Below the pieces are notes generated by a model, which saw only the letters and a list, made by a program, of their open reading frames with translations, searched no databases and was not told where the DNA came from. The position numbers were made by a program, and so were the translations under genes. Below, in pieces: positions 34,121-43,388 of a stretch of DNA of 64,000 bases. Numbering within the stretch: the stretch's first letter is position 1; each line of letters opens with the position of its first letter. Source of the stretch: Elizabethkingia miricola. GTDB lineage: Bacteria > Bacteroidota > Bacteroidia > Flavobacteriales > Weeksellaceae. The stretch spans positions 248,001 through 312,000 of the forward strand of contig NZ_LSGQ01000030.1 in NCBI RefSeq assembly GCF_001675285.1, written 5' to 3'.

Positions 34121-35062
34121 TTATAAATTTAATTGCAAAATCTTGTCAACAATAAATTGCGCCAGCTTTATTTTGCTTTGGGCAGTCCAACCAGCAATGT
34201 GAGGAGTCACAATTACTTTTTCAGAATTTAATAAATAGTCTAAATCGGAATTTTCTGAGGTTTGAATATTTTCGAAAGATGCTTTTTCAAATTCCAGAAC
34301 ATCCAGACAGGCAGCTTTTACTTTTCCTTCTTTTAAGGCTTCTACCAATGCCGAGGTTTTTACATGTTTTCCTCTTGCAGTATTTACCAGATAAAAGCTT
34401 TTGTCCATATTACGGATGAAGGCTTCATCTATGAGATAATGAGTTTCAGGAGTCTGCGGGGTATGAAGACTTATAATATCGGCTTCTTTCTGCAAAGTTT
34501 CCAAACTTACCTGCGTCGCGTATTCATCACCAAGATCAGGAAGAATATCATAAAAGATAACTTTTACACCAAATCCTAATAATCTTTTAGCAACCGCTTT
34601 TCCCATATTACCATAGCCAATAATACCAAAGGTTTTGCCCATTAGTTCATCACCACGATTTTCTTCACGCAGCCATATCCCGTTTTTAACCTCCAATGAA
34701 GCGATAAACAAGCGATTCATCAGAATAAGTAACATTCCGATAACATGCTCGGCTACGGAGTCTCTGTTACCTTCCGGTGAATTGATTAATGCAATACCTA
34801 TCTCTTCTGCTTTGGGGGTATCTATATTTTCCATTCCGGCTCCTACACGGGCCACAAATTTCAGTTTTTTTGCTGCTTCCAAAAATCTGGCATCTACAGG
34901 AATCCGGCTACGGATAATGATACCATCGTAAAGGTGAATTTTAGATAAAACCTCATCATAAGAAGAAGTGTAATCTTCTTCAAACTGAAATCCTCTTTCC
35001 GAAAGTTGTTCCACAATCAGAGGGTGGTTTTTATCCAATAAAAGTATTAAGGGTGCTGACAT
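34121..35062 (-). CDS. D-2-hydroxyacid dehydrogenase (NAD-dependent)
   Basis: The 313-residue protein has the two-domain D-2-hydroxyacid dehydrogenase layout. The NAD motif is GIIGYGNMGKAVAKRL near residue 146; the catalytic Arg is in VNTARGKHV and the His in VTPHIAGWT, and VGAGMENIDTPKAEE is also typical. The family includes phosphoglycerate dehydrogenase (SerA) and lactate or glycerate dehydrogenases. No ACT domain is present, so if it is SerA it lacks serine feedback. The reaction is not settled. Confidence 0.88.
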   Translation of the reverse strand: MSAPLILLLDKNHPLIVEQLSERGFQFEEDYTSSYDEVLSKIHLYDGIIIRSRIPVDARFLEAAKKLKFVARVGAGMENIDTPKAEEIGIALINSPEGNRDSVAEHVIGMLLILMNRLFIASLEVKNGIWLREENRGDELMGKTFGIIGYGNMGKAVAKRLLGFGVKVIFYDILPDLGDEYATQVSLETLQKEADIISLHTPQTPETHYLIDEAFIRNMDKSFYLVNTARGKHVKTSALVEALKEGKVKAACLDVLEFEKASFENIQTSENSDLDYLLNSEKVIVTPHIAGWTAQSKIKLAQFIVDKILQLNL

Positions 35063-35152
35063 TACAATTGGGAGTTTATTAGTGAATGGAGATAAAACAA
35101 CCAGCAGATTTAAATATTAAATCTGCCGGATCATTTTTGTTATTTAGAAGAT

Positions 35153-35674
35153 TTAAATCTCTCCTGCAAAAAGCTTTTTCAGCTCTACAGATTCTGTAGG
35201 CTTCATTCTTCCGGATAAGATTAAGCTTAGCTCTTTACGACGTAAAGCAGCTTTATAACGCTCAATTTCTTCATCTGTTTCTGGTTCCAGTTCAGGTACA
35301 GGAACAGGTTTATTGAATTCATCTACTGCTACGAATGTATAGATTCCGGCATTCGTATGAATTTTCTTTCTGTGAATAGGATCGTCCAGCCATGCATCTA
35401 CATATACCTCCATAGAAGTAGAAAATGCACGGGAAACTTTAGATTCCAAAACTACAACGCTTCCTTCCGGAATAGGTGCATTAAAGGAAACGTGATTTAC
35501 AGAAGCTGTTACTACCCTGCGCTCGCTATGTCTGGATGCCGATATAGAAGCACATCTGTCCATTCTTGCAAGCAATTCTCCTCCGAAAAGATTGCGCAAA
35601 GAGTTTGTCTCATTAGGCAATACAATATTGGTCATTACAGTTAATGACTCTAGTGCTTTTTTCTTTTTCTCCAT
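35153..35674 (-). CDS. Acyl-CoA thioesterase, hotdog fold
   Basis: The 173-residue protein has the hotdog signature LPNETNSLRNLFGGELLARMD near residues 19-39, with the catalytic Asn/Asp, and VNHVSFNAPIPEGSVV. It resembles YciA/BFIT-type cytosolic acyl-CoA hydrolases. The gene starts 25 bases inside the 3' end of the HU-domain gene, in another frame, so the two are translated in a coupled manner. Confidence 0.92.
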   Translation of the reverse strand: MEKKKKALESLTVMTNIVLPNETNSLRNLFGGELLARMDRCASISASRHSERRVVTASVNHVSFNAPIPEGSVVVLESKVSRAFSTSMEVYVDAWLDDPIHRKKIHTNAGIYTFVAVDEFNKPVPVPELEPETDEEIERYKAALRRKELSLILSGRMKPTESVELKKLFAGEI

Positions 35675-36357
35675 TTTTTATCTTTTGAACTCCAGTGGGG
35701 AGCTGCCTTTTTTATTGAATCTTGTTTTATACTATCTGCCTTTATACTGTCCATCTTCAGCCTCACTGCTTCCTGCTGTTGTTTTTGCAACAATTCTTCT
35801 TTAGTAGGCACATGTACTCTCTTCGGTTGTGCATTATCAAAAGATTTCTTTCCGAAAATTTCATTTTTCTGTGTAATACCGAAATAAGCTATAGCTCCTA
35901 CACCACCAAGTGCTAAAAGCATCCAGATCCATGACCTGTTTGCTTTATAATCACTAGCTTTCTTTGTTTCATTTTGTAAACTTTGAACTGGCTGAATGCG
36001 GGAAACTTTAGGTAACGAAATTTCTTCAAGACCGTAAAAAGAGTTACTCAGAATTTTTTCTTCCGGAAAAAAAATAACTTTTCCGGCATTATTCATCCAT
36101 TTGCCCAGACCTTTAACCTGAACTTCTCCTGTTGACATCAGTTCTCTTATCCATTCCTGAGCGTGACTGGTATAGCTATTTTCTACGGCTTTTTTATCTG
36201 CAATAAACTCTATTTCCTGTTTCGGCGGGAGAATTTTATCATTGGCCTCATCTACTTCTGCATGCTTGGTAATGAGGTTCAATGTCCCTAAGCCAGAAAG
36301 TTCTACTCTCTTTCGGCTTTGTAAATCATGTATGATTTGCTGTGCAATATTCATCAT
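35650..36357 (-). CDS. HU-domain membrane protein (prokaryotic CCDC81-HU type)
   Basis: Translation most likely starts at ATG 36357 or 36354 (MMNIAQQIIHDLQ). Two HU-like domains are visible: residues 1-60 (LQSRKRVELSGLGTLNL, with the downstream PPKQEIEF) and about 60-125 (ELMSTGEVQVKGLGKW). A membrane helix follows (WIWMLLALGGVGAIAYFG), then a tail with repeats DSIKADSIKQDSIK and a basic end. This matches the Bacteroidota CCDC81-type HU proteins, thought to act at the envelope, often with a SPOR domain, which is absent here. The role is unknown. Confidence 0.8.
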   Translation of the reverse strand: MMNIAQQIIHDLQSRKRVELSGLGTLNLITKHAEVDEANDKILPPKQEIEFIADKKAVENSYTSHAQEWIRELMSTGEVQVKGLGKWMNNAGKVIFFPEEKILSNSFYGLEEISLPKVSRIQPVQSLQNETKKASDYKANRSWIWMLLALGGVGAIAYFGITQKNEIFGKKSFDNAQPKRVHVPTKEELLQKQQQEAVRLKMDSIKADSIKQDSIKKAAPHWSSKDKKWRKRKKH

Positions 36358-36458
36358 GGGCAAATTTATTATTTTATTACAGGACTGCAAAATGGATATA
36401 CAATACTAAAAAAAGAATTTTAGTATTTGAAAATGAGATCGTCTGAAAATTAATTATC

Positions 36459-38648
36459 TCAATTTTTGGGCTGGTAACCCGGAAGTCCCAATTGCCACGC
36501 GAGAAATCCAAAAACCTCACCTACCATTCCATAAGCATGCATAAGATCTGTTCCTCCTCCATGGCCACCTTCATAATCCACTTTTAGAAGTATAGAATTA
36601 TCGGAAGTATCATTAGCTATCAACTTGGCTGCAAACTTGGCCGGCATCCAAGCAATAACACGCCCATCATTGATTCCGGCTGTAATTAATGTGGCTGGAT
36701 ATTTTTCACCTTTTTTAACATGATGAAAAGCATCCATTTCTAATAAGGCTTTAAATTCATTCAACTTTTTTACTGTTCCTAATTCTGCAATATTTCCGGG
36801 TCCATTTGGTGTGAACTCCATTCTTAAGGCATTTGTTACCCCTACATCTATAATAACTGCTTTAAACAAATCAGGCCTTTCCGTCATAGCTCTTCCCATC
36901 GTAATACCGCCAGCGCTAGCTCCCCATAGCCCTACTTTGTCCTTTGAAGTATATTTTTCTTTAATTAAATATTCTGTACAGTCAATTAAATCCCTCCAGG
37001 AATTTGGTTTTGTTTCCTTATAACCTGCCTTATGCCATCTATCTCCTTTTTCTCCACCTCCTCTTACATGGGCAATTGCAACAATACCTCCTTTTTTAGC
37101 CCACATTAAATAACTCCTGGCAAAAGATGGTTTATTGGACACCCCATAAGCTCCATACGCATCGATCAAAACAGCATTATTCCCGTCACGCTTAAGATTT
37201 TTATCATAAATTAATGTTAACGGAATATCCTCCCCGTCTCTTGCCTTTATGTTAATCTCTTCAATAACAGTTCCATTAAGCTCATGATAATCCGTTAAAG
37301 GAACAAGATTTTCTTCAATAAAAGTGTTATTCTTCAGATTAAATCTGTACCGGGTCTTCTCATTGGCCCAGCCTGAACAATAAATCCAGATATCAGAATA
37401 ATCTTTGCCTTTTGTCTCAATGTTTACATTTCCTGCTATAAATGGTAATTTAATCGGAATATCTTTGCCTCTTTTATATAAATACAACTTAGATTCAACA
37501 CCATTTTTGGTTGTTGTATAGTACATACCATCTTTTGTAATTTCAAAACTCTGAATGACTTCATCTTTTTTCTCAGGAATTAGAACTTCCGGGTTTTTAA
37601 AATCCGGATTTTCAAGATTGGTTTTACAAAGTCTGAAGTTAGGAGCATTATATCCGGATATAAAATATACATCCTTTCCCACAGGCTTTTTATCATAAAC
37701 CTTATCTGTCTTATAATACAGAGGTTTCCAGCTCTTTATCCCTTTTTCAAAATCTTTCCTGTTGATAATGAACGTATCAGTATAATCATCCACATCTCCT
37801 AAATTTCCGATAAAATAAGGATCATTCTGATTAAATTGTACTATACCCGGAAATTTACTTTCATCAATACTCAACTCCGGATTATTAACCTTAGAAAAAA
37901 CATTTGTTCGATTTTTGGGATCTTCCCCTAATCTATAAAAAGTTACTTCTGTATTTTTGGTATATTCTGTTGAGTTCGGATCTATAACAGGAAAATATGT
38001 ATAGAAAAAACTTTTATTATCCTCCAGCCATTTTATTTGTCCGACAGAAGTAGGCTCTAAATGAGTAACTATTTGTGGATAGATATATTTTGATGCCACA
38101 TCTATGATTATAACCTCAGAAGATTCCTTTCCATCCTCAGACATGGAAACAGCAATCTTTTTCCCATCCCAGCTTGGACTAATAAAGTTGATATTAAAAT
38201 TATTTTTTCCCCGGGATGTTGTATCAAGAGTAGAAACAAAAGTTTCAGGATCATATAAAAGCTGCTCTTTTCCTTTTAGTCCTTTTCTATAGTATAACTT
38301 TTGTTTCTTTTCAGCAGCAGACTTCTTTAAATAAAAATACAAATCATTCCCTGTTATTTTTAGATCAGAAATCCAATACCCGCTTCTTTTATCAAATTTC
38401 AACCTTTCGTTGATAAAATATTCTTTATATGGGAGCTTGCCAACGATAGAATTAGCATAATCTGTCTGAGATTTCATCCAGTTGATTGTAGCTGGGTCTT
38501 TCAAATTTTCCAGATTTCTGTATTCGTCTACTACTTTGATCCCATGATAATCATCTGTAACGGGAACAGATGGAGCGAGGTTTGTTTTCTGAGCAATAAC
38601 CAGCGAGCCAACAGAATTTATAAAAAGGAGAAGATATAATTTTCTCAT
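36459..38648 (-). CDS. Prolyl oligopeptidase family serine peptidase, copy 1
   Basis: The 729-residue S9 peptidase has a signal peptide (MRKLYLLLFINSVGSLVIAQ), a seven-bladed propeller (about residues 30-440), and an alpha/beta-hydrolase domain. The catalytic triad is Ser578 (GASAGGITMG), Asp661 (AGINDGRV) and His696 (GGHGGGTD). It should cleave proline-containing short peptides in the periplasm or outside. The nucleophile context GASAGG differs from GRSNGG, which I recall for the classical Flavobacterium meningosepticum enzyme. The adjacent gene 38730-40907 is a paralogue. Confidence 0.93.
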   Translation of the reverse strand: MRKLYLLLFINSVGSLVIAQKTNLAPSVPVTDDYHGIKVVDEYRNLENLKDPATINWMKSQTDYANSIVGKLPYKEYFINERLKFDKRSGYWISDLKITGNDLYFYLKKSAAEKKQKLYYRKGLKGKEQLLYDPETFVSTLDTTSRGKNNFNINFISPSWDGKKIAVSMSEDGKESSEVIIIDVASKYIYPQIVTHLEPTSVGQIKWLEDNKSFFYTYFPVIDPNSTEYTKNTEVTFYRLGEDPKNRTNVFSKVNNPELSIDESKFPGIVQFNQNDPYFIGNLGDVDDYTDTFIINRKDFEKGIKSWKPLYYKTDKVYDKKPVGKDVYFISGYNAPNFRLCKTNLENPDFKNPEVLIPEKKDEVIQSFEITKDGMYYTTTKNGVESKLYLYKRGKDIPIKLPFIAGNVNIETKGKDYSDIWIYCSGWANEKTRYRFNLKNNTFIEENLVPLTDYHELNGTVIEEINIKARDGEDIPLTLIYDKNLKRDGNNAVLIDAYGAYGVSNKPSFARSYLMWAKKGGIVAIAHVRGGGEKGDRWHKAGYKETKPNSWRDLIDCTEYLIKEKYTSKDKVGLWGASAGGITMGRAMTERPDLFKAVIIDVGVTNALRMEFTPNGPGNIAELGTVKKLNEFKALLEMDAFHHVKKGEKYPATLITAGINDGRVIAWMPAKFAAKLIANDTSDNSILLKVDYEGGHGGGTDLMHAYGMVGEVFGFLAWQLGLPGYQPKN

Positions 38649-38729
38649 TTGTCTTTAATAAAGTAAGAGTATTATTTGAATAAAGAATAACAAAGCATTT
38701 TATAATATCTAGACAGATAAATGTAACAT

Positions 38730-40907
38730 CTATTTATTTTTGCCTGTTACCTGTTGATAATCCGGATGTCCTAATTGCCATAATGCAAAAGCAAATGTAT
38801 CCGCAAGATTATCGTATACTCTTGTTAAAGAAATATCACCTCCATGTCCTCCATCATAATCTATCTTTAACAAGATTGGATTATCGGATATACTATTAGC
38901 CATGAGCTTTGCAGCAAATTTTGCAGGCATCCATGGTGATACTCTTGGATCATTAATTCCTCCGGTAATTAATACTGAAGGATATCTAATTCCTTTTTTG
39001 ACGTGCTGATAAGCATCCATTTCTAATAACGCTTTAAACTCTGATTCTACTTTTGATGAGCCAAATTCTTTTACATTATTTAGTCCATTCGGCATGATCT
39101 CCATTCTTAAGGCATTTGTTACCCCTGCATCTATAATAACTGCTTTAAACAAATCAGGTCTTTCCGTCATAGCTCTTCCCATCGTAATACCACCAGCACT
39201 GGCTCCCCAGATAGCAACGTTATCAGAAGACGTATAATTTTCATTTATTAAATATTCTGTACAGGAAATTAAGTCTTTCCATGAATTAGGTTTTGTAGAC
39301 TTATAACCTCCCTCATGCCATTTCTCTCCTTTCTCTCCGCCTCCTCTTACGTGAGCAATGGCTACAATACCACCTTGTAAAGCCCAAAGAATATATGTTT
39401 TAGCAAAGTAAGGACTACTAAGCGCTGCATAAGCGCCGTAAGCATCAATAATTACAGGATTTCGTTTATTTTTCTCAATACCCTTTTTGTATATAAGTGA
39501 TAAGGGAATATCTAATCCATCGTGAGATTTCACTGTTATTTCTTTTACAATAATGTCTTTGAATTCAGGAAATTCGGCAAGTGGAGCAAGATTTTCACTT
39601 GTGAATTTCCCAGCTATAGAACTATACTTAAAGCGTTCAGTATCGTTTTTCCAACCATTACATATTATCCAAAAATCATTTGATTGATTACTTTGTGTAG
39701 TGACAGATATATCCCCTGCCGGAATAGGAAGCTTTAAAGATTCAGCTTTATTATTCTTATATGTATACAATTTAGCCTCTACCCCATTTTTAGTTGTAGT
39801 AAATATAAAACCATCTTTTATACTATTTAAGCTTTTAATTGTTTCGTCTTGAATAGGAGATACAATTACTTCTGGGGTTTTAAAATTAGGATGCATAAGT
39901 GACGTACTGTAAATAGCATTTGTTTCATCTTTTTCCGATATATATATAATCTTGTCCCCTTTAATTATAAAACTAGATATCTTATCTTCCTTTCGGAATA
40001 AGATTTTCCATTGATCTTTCTTGAGAATACCGGAAGACTTCATATAGTAAGTATCCGTAAAACGTACTGCCCCGGAAATTCGGCCAATTAAATATCTGCT
40101 ATCCCTAGTAGGAATATTTACAATAGGAAAATCTTCCGAATTAATTTTTAAATCAGGATTGTTTTCTTTAGATAATACTACTCTTAGTTTTTTAGGATCT
40201 TCTCCAATGGTATACAGAACCGAAATCATATCCTTTAAAAAAAGTTTGGAATTTTGGTCAGTAACAGGATAATGTAAATAAATAAAGCTATTATTATCTG
40301 GTAGCCATGATATCCCACCTCCATCAGAAGGCCAGCAATTTGTAATAACATGAGGTAATAATCTATTCGATATTACATCGTAGATTATCATATTTGAAAT
40401 CTCTTTTCCGCCTTCTGTTAAGGCTATAACTACTTTTGTCCCATCATAATTAGGTTTTATGTAATTGATCTGGTACTGTTTATTATTTTCCGGAAGAAAG
40501 TTTTCAGGATTATATAACTCTTTTTCCTGTCCAGAAAATCCTTTTCTATAATAGAGCCTCGCTGCACTTTGATCAGGTGTTTTTTTTAAGTAGAAATAAA
40601 CATCATTTGCCGTCACATAAATATTGTTCACAAAAAATGATGTTCGTTTATCAAACTCTTTTCTTTTAGTAATATAATATTGTCTATTAGGAATATTTTT
40701 AACAATAGAATTAGCATAATCTGTTTGGGATTTCATCCAGTCAATTGTAGCCGGGTCTTTCAAATTTTCCAGATTTCTGTATTCGTCTACTACTTTGACC
40801 CCGTGATAATCATCTGTAACAGGAACAGATGGAGCCAAATTTGTTTTTTGAGCAATAACCAGCGAGCTAACAGAATTTATAAAAAGAAGAAGGTATATTT
40901 TTCTCAT
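38730..40907 (-). CDS. Prolyl oligopeptidase family serine peptidase, copy 2
   Basis: This is a tandem paralogue of the preceding gene. The first 60 residues after the signal peptide are almost identical in both (KTNLAPSVPVTDDYHG, VVDEYRNLENLKDPATI), while the propeller has diverged strongly. The triad is conserved: Ser in GASAGGITMG, Asp in GGINDPRV, His in GGHGGDIS. Start choice: ATG 40907 (MRKIYLLLF) mirrors copy 1; ATG 40919 is an alternative. It lies 82 bases upstream of copy 1 and could be co-transcribed. Confidence 0.93.
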   Translation of the reverse strand: MRKIYLLLFINSVSSLVIAQKTNLAPSVPVTDDYHGVKVVDEYRNLENLKDPATIDWMKSQTDYANSIVKNIPNRQYYITKRKEFDKRTSFFVNNIYVTANDVYFYLKKTPDQSAARLYYRKGFSGQEKELYNPENFLPENNKQYQINYIKPNYDGTKVVIALTEGGKEISNMIIYDVISNRLLPHVITNCWPSDGGGISWLPDNNSFIYLHYPVTDQNSKLFLKDMISVLYTIGEDPKKLRVVLSKENNPDLKINSEDFPIVNIPTRDSRYLIGRISGAVRFTDTYYMKSSGILKKDQWKILFRKEDKISSFIIKGDKIIYISEKDETNAIYSTSLMHPNFKTPEVIVSPIQDETIKSLNSIKDGFIFTTTKNGVEAKLYTYKNNKAESLKLPIPAGDISVTTQSNQSNDFWIICNGWKNDTERFKYSSIAGKFTSENLAPLAEFPEFKDIIVKEITVKSHDGLDIPLSLIYKKGIEKNKRNPVIIDAYGAYAALSSPYFAKTYILWALQGGIVAIAHVRGGGEKGEKWHEGGYKSTKPNSWKDLISCTEYLINENYTSSDNVAIWGASAGGITMGRAMTERPDLFKAVIIDAGVTNALRMEIMPNGLNNVKEFGSSKVESEFKALLEMDAYQHVKKGIRYPSVLITGGINDPRVSPWMPAKFAAKLMANSISDNPILLKIDYDGGHGGDISLTRVYDNLADTFAFALWQLGHPDYQQVTGKNK

Positions 40908-40983
40908 AGATAGTATCATGGATTTGTATGGCTAAATATACTGATAAAACGAATATATTTATAGCTAAGTTTCTTTAAACAAC

Positions 40984-41012
40984 CGGGCCACACAAAATGT
41001 GTGACCCGATCT
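40984..41012 (-). terminator. Terminator hairpin after the thiamine-type receptor
   Basis: CGGGTCACACA and TGTGTGGCCCG pair (one G-T wobble) around a TTT loop on the minus strand, followed by GTTGTTT. It lies 30 bases after the receptor stop codon. Confidence 0.75.
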
Positions 41013-41041
41013 AAATAAAGTAAATTAATATAGAAGATGAT

Positions 41042-43150
41042 TTAGTGAAATTTTAAAGAGATTCCTGCTAAGAAATTGGCTCCTGCCTGTGCATAATAGA
41101 ATGGACCTGAGTAACCGTTATTAATATATTTTTGGTTAAATATATTGTTCACCAACAGACTGAAACCTATATCAGTTCTACCCCATGCAACCTGATAGCT
41201 TGCTATAAAATCTGACAGATAATAAGACTTTATTTTACTCTCCGGTGCATTCGTATTATCTAAATACTGAGAACCTACTAATTTATTCACCAGTGAAAAC
41301 TGTAAATCTTTAACCGGAAGATAGTTCAGAGTAAGGTTTCCTATAAAGTTAGGAGAGAAAGAGGTATTCGTCGTTCCTAAATTCTCTGTCTCTGTTTCTG
41401 AAAGCTGAACGATATAATTTTTGTTTTTATTCTGACTAAAAGTAGCATTCAGTAAAGCATTGAACTTCTCTGAGAACTGATAACCAGCTCCCAATTCTAT
41501 TCCGGCACGATAGCTTCTTCCTACATTTTTTCGCAGTGAAGCTCCTACACCATTAATAGCCCCAATAAGAACCAATTGATCCTTATACAGCATGTAATAA
41601 GCATTCGCTGTTATTGACAACCCGTTGAAAGTTTTATTATATCCCAATTCGAAATCATGGAGCGTCTCAGGCTTTACATCCGGAGCATTTACAATATCAT
41701 CTCTTACCGGCTCACGGTGAGCATTTGCATAGGACAGATATAGTGTACCTCCGTCCAGATGATAATTAAATCCAACTTTAGGATTAAAGAATGTAAACTT
41801 TTTATCAAATGTCGGCGCTTCCTCAGCACTCGCTTTTATCACATTGGAATGGTAAGTAATATTTCGCAATTGCAGATCACCAAACATTTCTAAGTCACCA
41901 AATTTATACAAAGCCTTAGCATAACCCGAGATCTCATTTTTAGTCGCATTATTTCTGTAATATTCAATTGGAAGATCAATCTGTTGCAAATTGGATCCGC
42001 TTATAATCTGCCCATAATGCCTGCCATAATACTGATTAGCAACGACACCAAAATTAAGATCCCAATTGTTTACTTTACCGTTTAGTTCCGATACAATACC
42101 ATAAAAATCATTATCCAGCCACTTTCTGCGGATCATATCACCACTTGTAACCGTTTCGGCTCCTATTACATATGGAGGAATTCCGTATTTACTGAATTTC
42201 TGATTGGATTTATAATTTTCATAATACCCTAACCCACGTGTATAGTGTAAAGTAGTATTCAGCTTCCAGTTATCATTGAAACGCTGCTCCCATAACAAAT
42301 GATAATGCTGTTGTTTGTAGTTATCTGTTTCATTTTTATAGAAACCTATGACCTTACCATCTTTATCGTAAATTTCCCCTGATGGATTGTAGCGTAGATT
42401 GATCTCGTACTGGGCTTTGGAAATTCCGTTCCAGGCCTGATAAGTCTGCTGATCTCCGCCAAAAGTCTGAAAACGGATTTTTGTATTTCCGTCCTTATAA
42501 ACACCCACAAAATTATAGGAATTGAGATCCGAAAAAGCCCTGTCTATATAACCATCGGATTTTATAATAGAATAACGTCCCATAAAGGAGAGTTTACCAT
42601 TTAGTAAACTTCCTGTCCCGGCTTCAAAGGAATGTTTATGAGTATTAAACGAACCTACAGAATTTTGAGTAGAGAAATAAGGTTGCTCTTCCGGATCGCG
42701 TCCAATAATATTAACACTTGCTCCGAAAGCAGCTACTCCGTTAGTAGATGTTCCGACTCCACGTTGTATAATAACATTGGAAGCTGAAGATGTAACATCC
42801 GGAATGTTCACAAAAAAGGTTCCCTGAGATTCGCTATCGTTATATGGAACACCATTCAGCATTACATTGATACGAGTACCATCTACACCTCTTATTCTTA
42901 AACCTGTATATCCCACACCGTTGCCGGCATCGGTTGTTGTTTCTACTGATGTCTGATTTTTAAGAAGATAAGGTAAATCCTGTCCCAGATTTTTTCTTCC
43001 CAAGTCTTTTTCTACATTAACGATATCTTTCGTTATGGGAAGTCTCTTGATAACCCGAACCTCATCTATTTCCCGAACAGTATCTTGTTTGCTTTGTGCA
43101 AAAGCTATTGATGCAGCACTGAGTGCCGATAAAAAAAATAATCCTTTCAT
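41042..43150 (-). CDS. TonB-dependent receptor, probable thiamine importer
   Basis: The start is ATG 43150 (MKGLFFLSALSAASIAFAQ); a GTG at 43156 is the alternative. The mature protein has a short N-terminal strand, a plug (LPYLLKNQTSVETTTDAGNG, then YTGLRIRGVDGTRINVMLNG) and a 22-strand-type barrel. A TPP riboswitch precedes it, so it is expressed when thiamine pyrophosphate is low, like the outer-membrane thiamine receptors known in Bacteroidota. No pnuT transporter or thiamine kinase gene follows; copy 2 of the peptidase starts 135 bases downstream. Confidence 0.9.
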   Translation of the reverse strand: MKGLFFLSALSAASIAFAQSKQDTVREIDEVRVIKRLPITKDIVNVEKDLGRKNLGQDLPYLLKNQTSVETTTDAGNGVGYTGLRIRGVDGTRINVMLNGVPYNDSESQGTFFVNIPDVTSSASNVIIQRGVGTSTNGVAAFGASVNIIGRDPEEQPYFSTQNSVGSFNTHKHSFEAGTGSLLNGKLSFMGRYSIIKSDGYIDRAFSDLNSYNFVGVYKDGNTKIRFQTFGGDQQTYQAWNGISKAQYEINLRYNPSGEIYDKDGKVIGFYKNETDNYKQQHYHLLWEQRFNDNWKLNTTLHYTRGLGYYENYKSNQKFSKYGIPPYVIGAETVTSGDMIRRKWLDNDFYGIVSELNGKVNNWDLNFGVVANQYYGRHYGQIISGSNLQQIDLPIEYYRNNATKNEISGYAKALYKFGDLEMFGDLQLRNITYHSNVIKASAEEAPTFDKKFTFFNPKVGFNYHLDGGTLYLSYANAHREPVRDDIVNAPDVKPETLHDFELGYNKTFNGLSITANAYYMLYKDQLVLIGAINGVGASLRKNVGRSYRAGIELGAGYQFSEKFNALLNATFSQNKNKNYIVQLSETETENLGTTNTSFSPNFIGNLTLNYLPVKDLQFSLVNKLVGSQYLDNTNAPESKIKSYYLSDFIASYQVAWGRTDIGFSLLVNNIFNQKYINNGYSGPFYYAQAGANFLAGISLKFH

Positions 43151-43186
43151 TCTCACATATTAGTTGTGGAATAAAAGGATGCGCCT

Positions 43187-43206
43187 AAAATGACCAGGTC
43201 ATTTTT
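43187..43206 (-). promoter_or_regulatory. Hairpin between TPP aptamer and receptor gene, possible expression platform
   Basis: AAAATGACC and GGTCATTTT are perfect inverted arms with a single central base, so the realistic loop is five bases. It lies 7 bases below the aptamer and 37 bases above the ATG. No T-run follows, so control of translation start or folding exclusion is more likely than simple termination. Confidence 0.4.
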
Positions 43207-43212
43207 ACTTAG

Positions 43213-43280
43213 TTTCCCTTGGCAGCATTACCCGCCCAGGTTCATAGGGTATAATCTCAGCCTCTTAGAGGCACCCCTTT
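43213..43280 (-). ncRNA. TPP riboswitch (THI element)
   Basis: The minus strand contains the conserved blocks in order: GGGGTGCC, GGCTGAGAT, ACCCT, ACCTGG, GGTAATGC and AAGGGAA, with a closing stem between the first GGGG-side strand and the last block. This is the thiamine pyrophosphate aptamer. It precedes a TonB-dependent receptor and starts directly below a TAnnTTTG box. Confidence 0.95.
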
Positions 43281-43289
43281 TTCCGGGAG

Positions 43290-43297
43290 CAAAGCTA
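43290..43297 (-). promoter_or_regulatory. Candidate -7 box TAGCTTTG for the TPP-controlled receptor
   Basis: On the minus strand TAGCTTTG matches TAnnTTTG, and the TPP aptamer begins about 10 bases below it. No clear -33 TTG is seen. Confidence 0.5.
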
Positions 43298-43388
43298 AAG
43301 GAAATTTCTGATATTAAAAAATTTTAACACAGCAGAATATTAATCATTTAACTTATTCATTTACAAAAGAATTAACATTTATCAATTC

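Noticed and set aside
36459-40907. Assembly duplication of the peptidase gene
   Set aside because: The two copies differ widely in the propeller and at many residues elsewhere, so this is a real paralogous pair.
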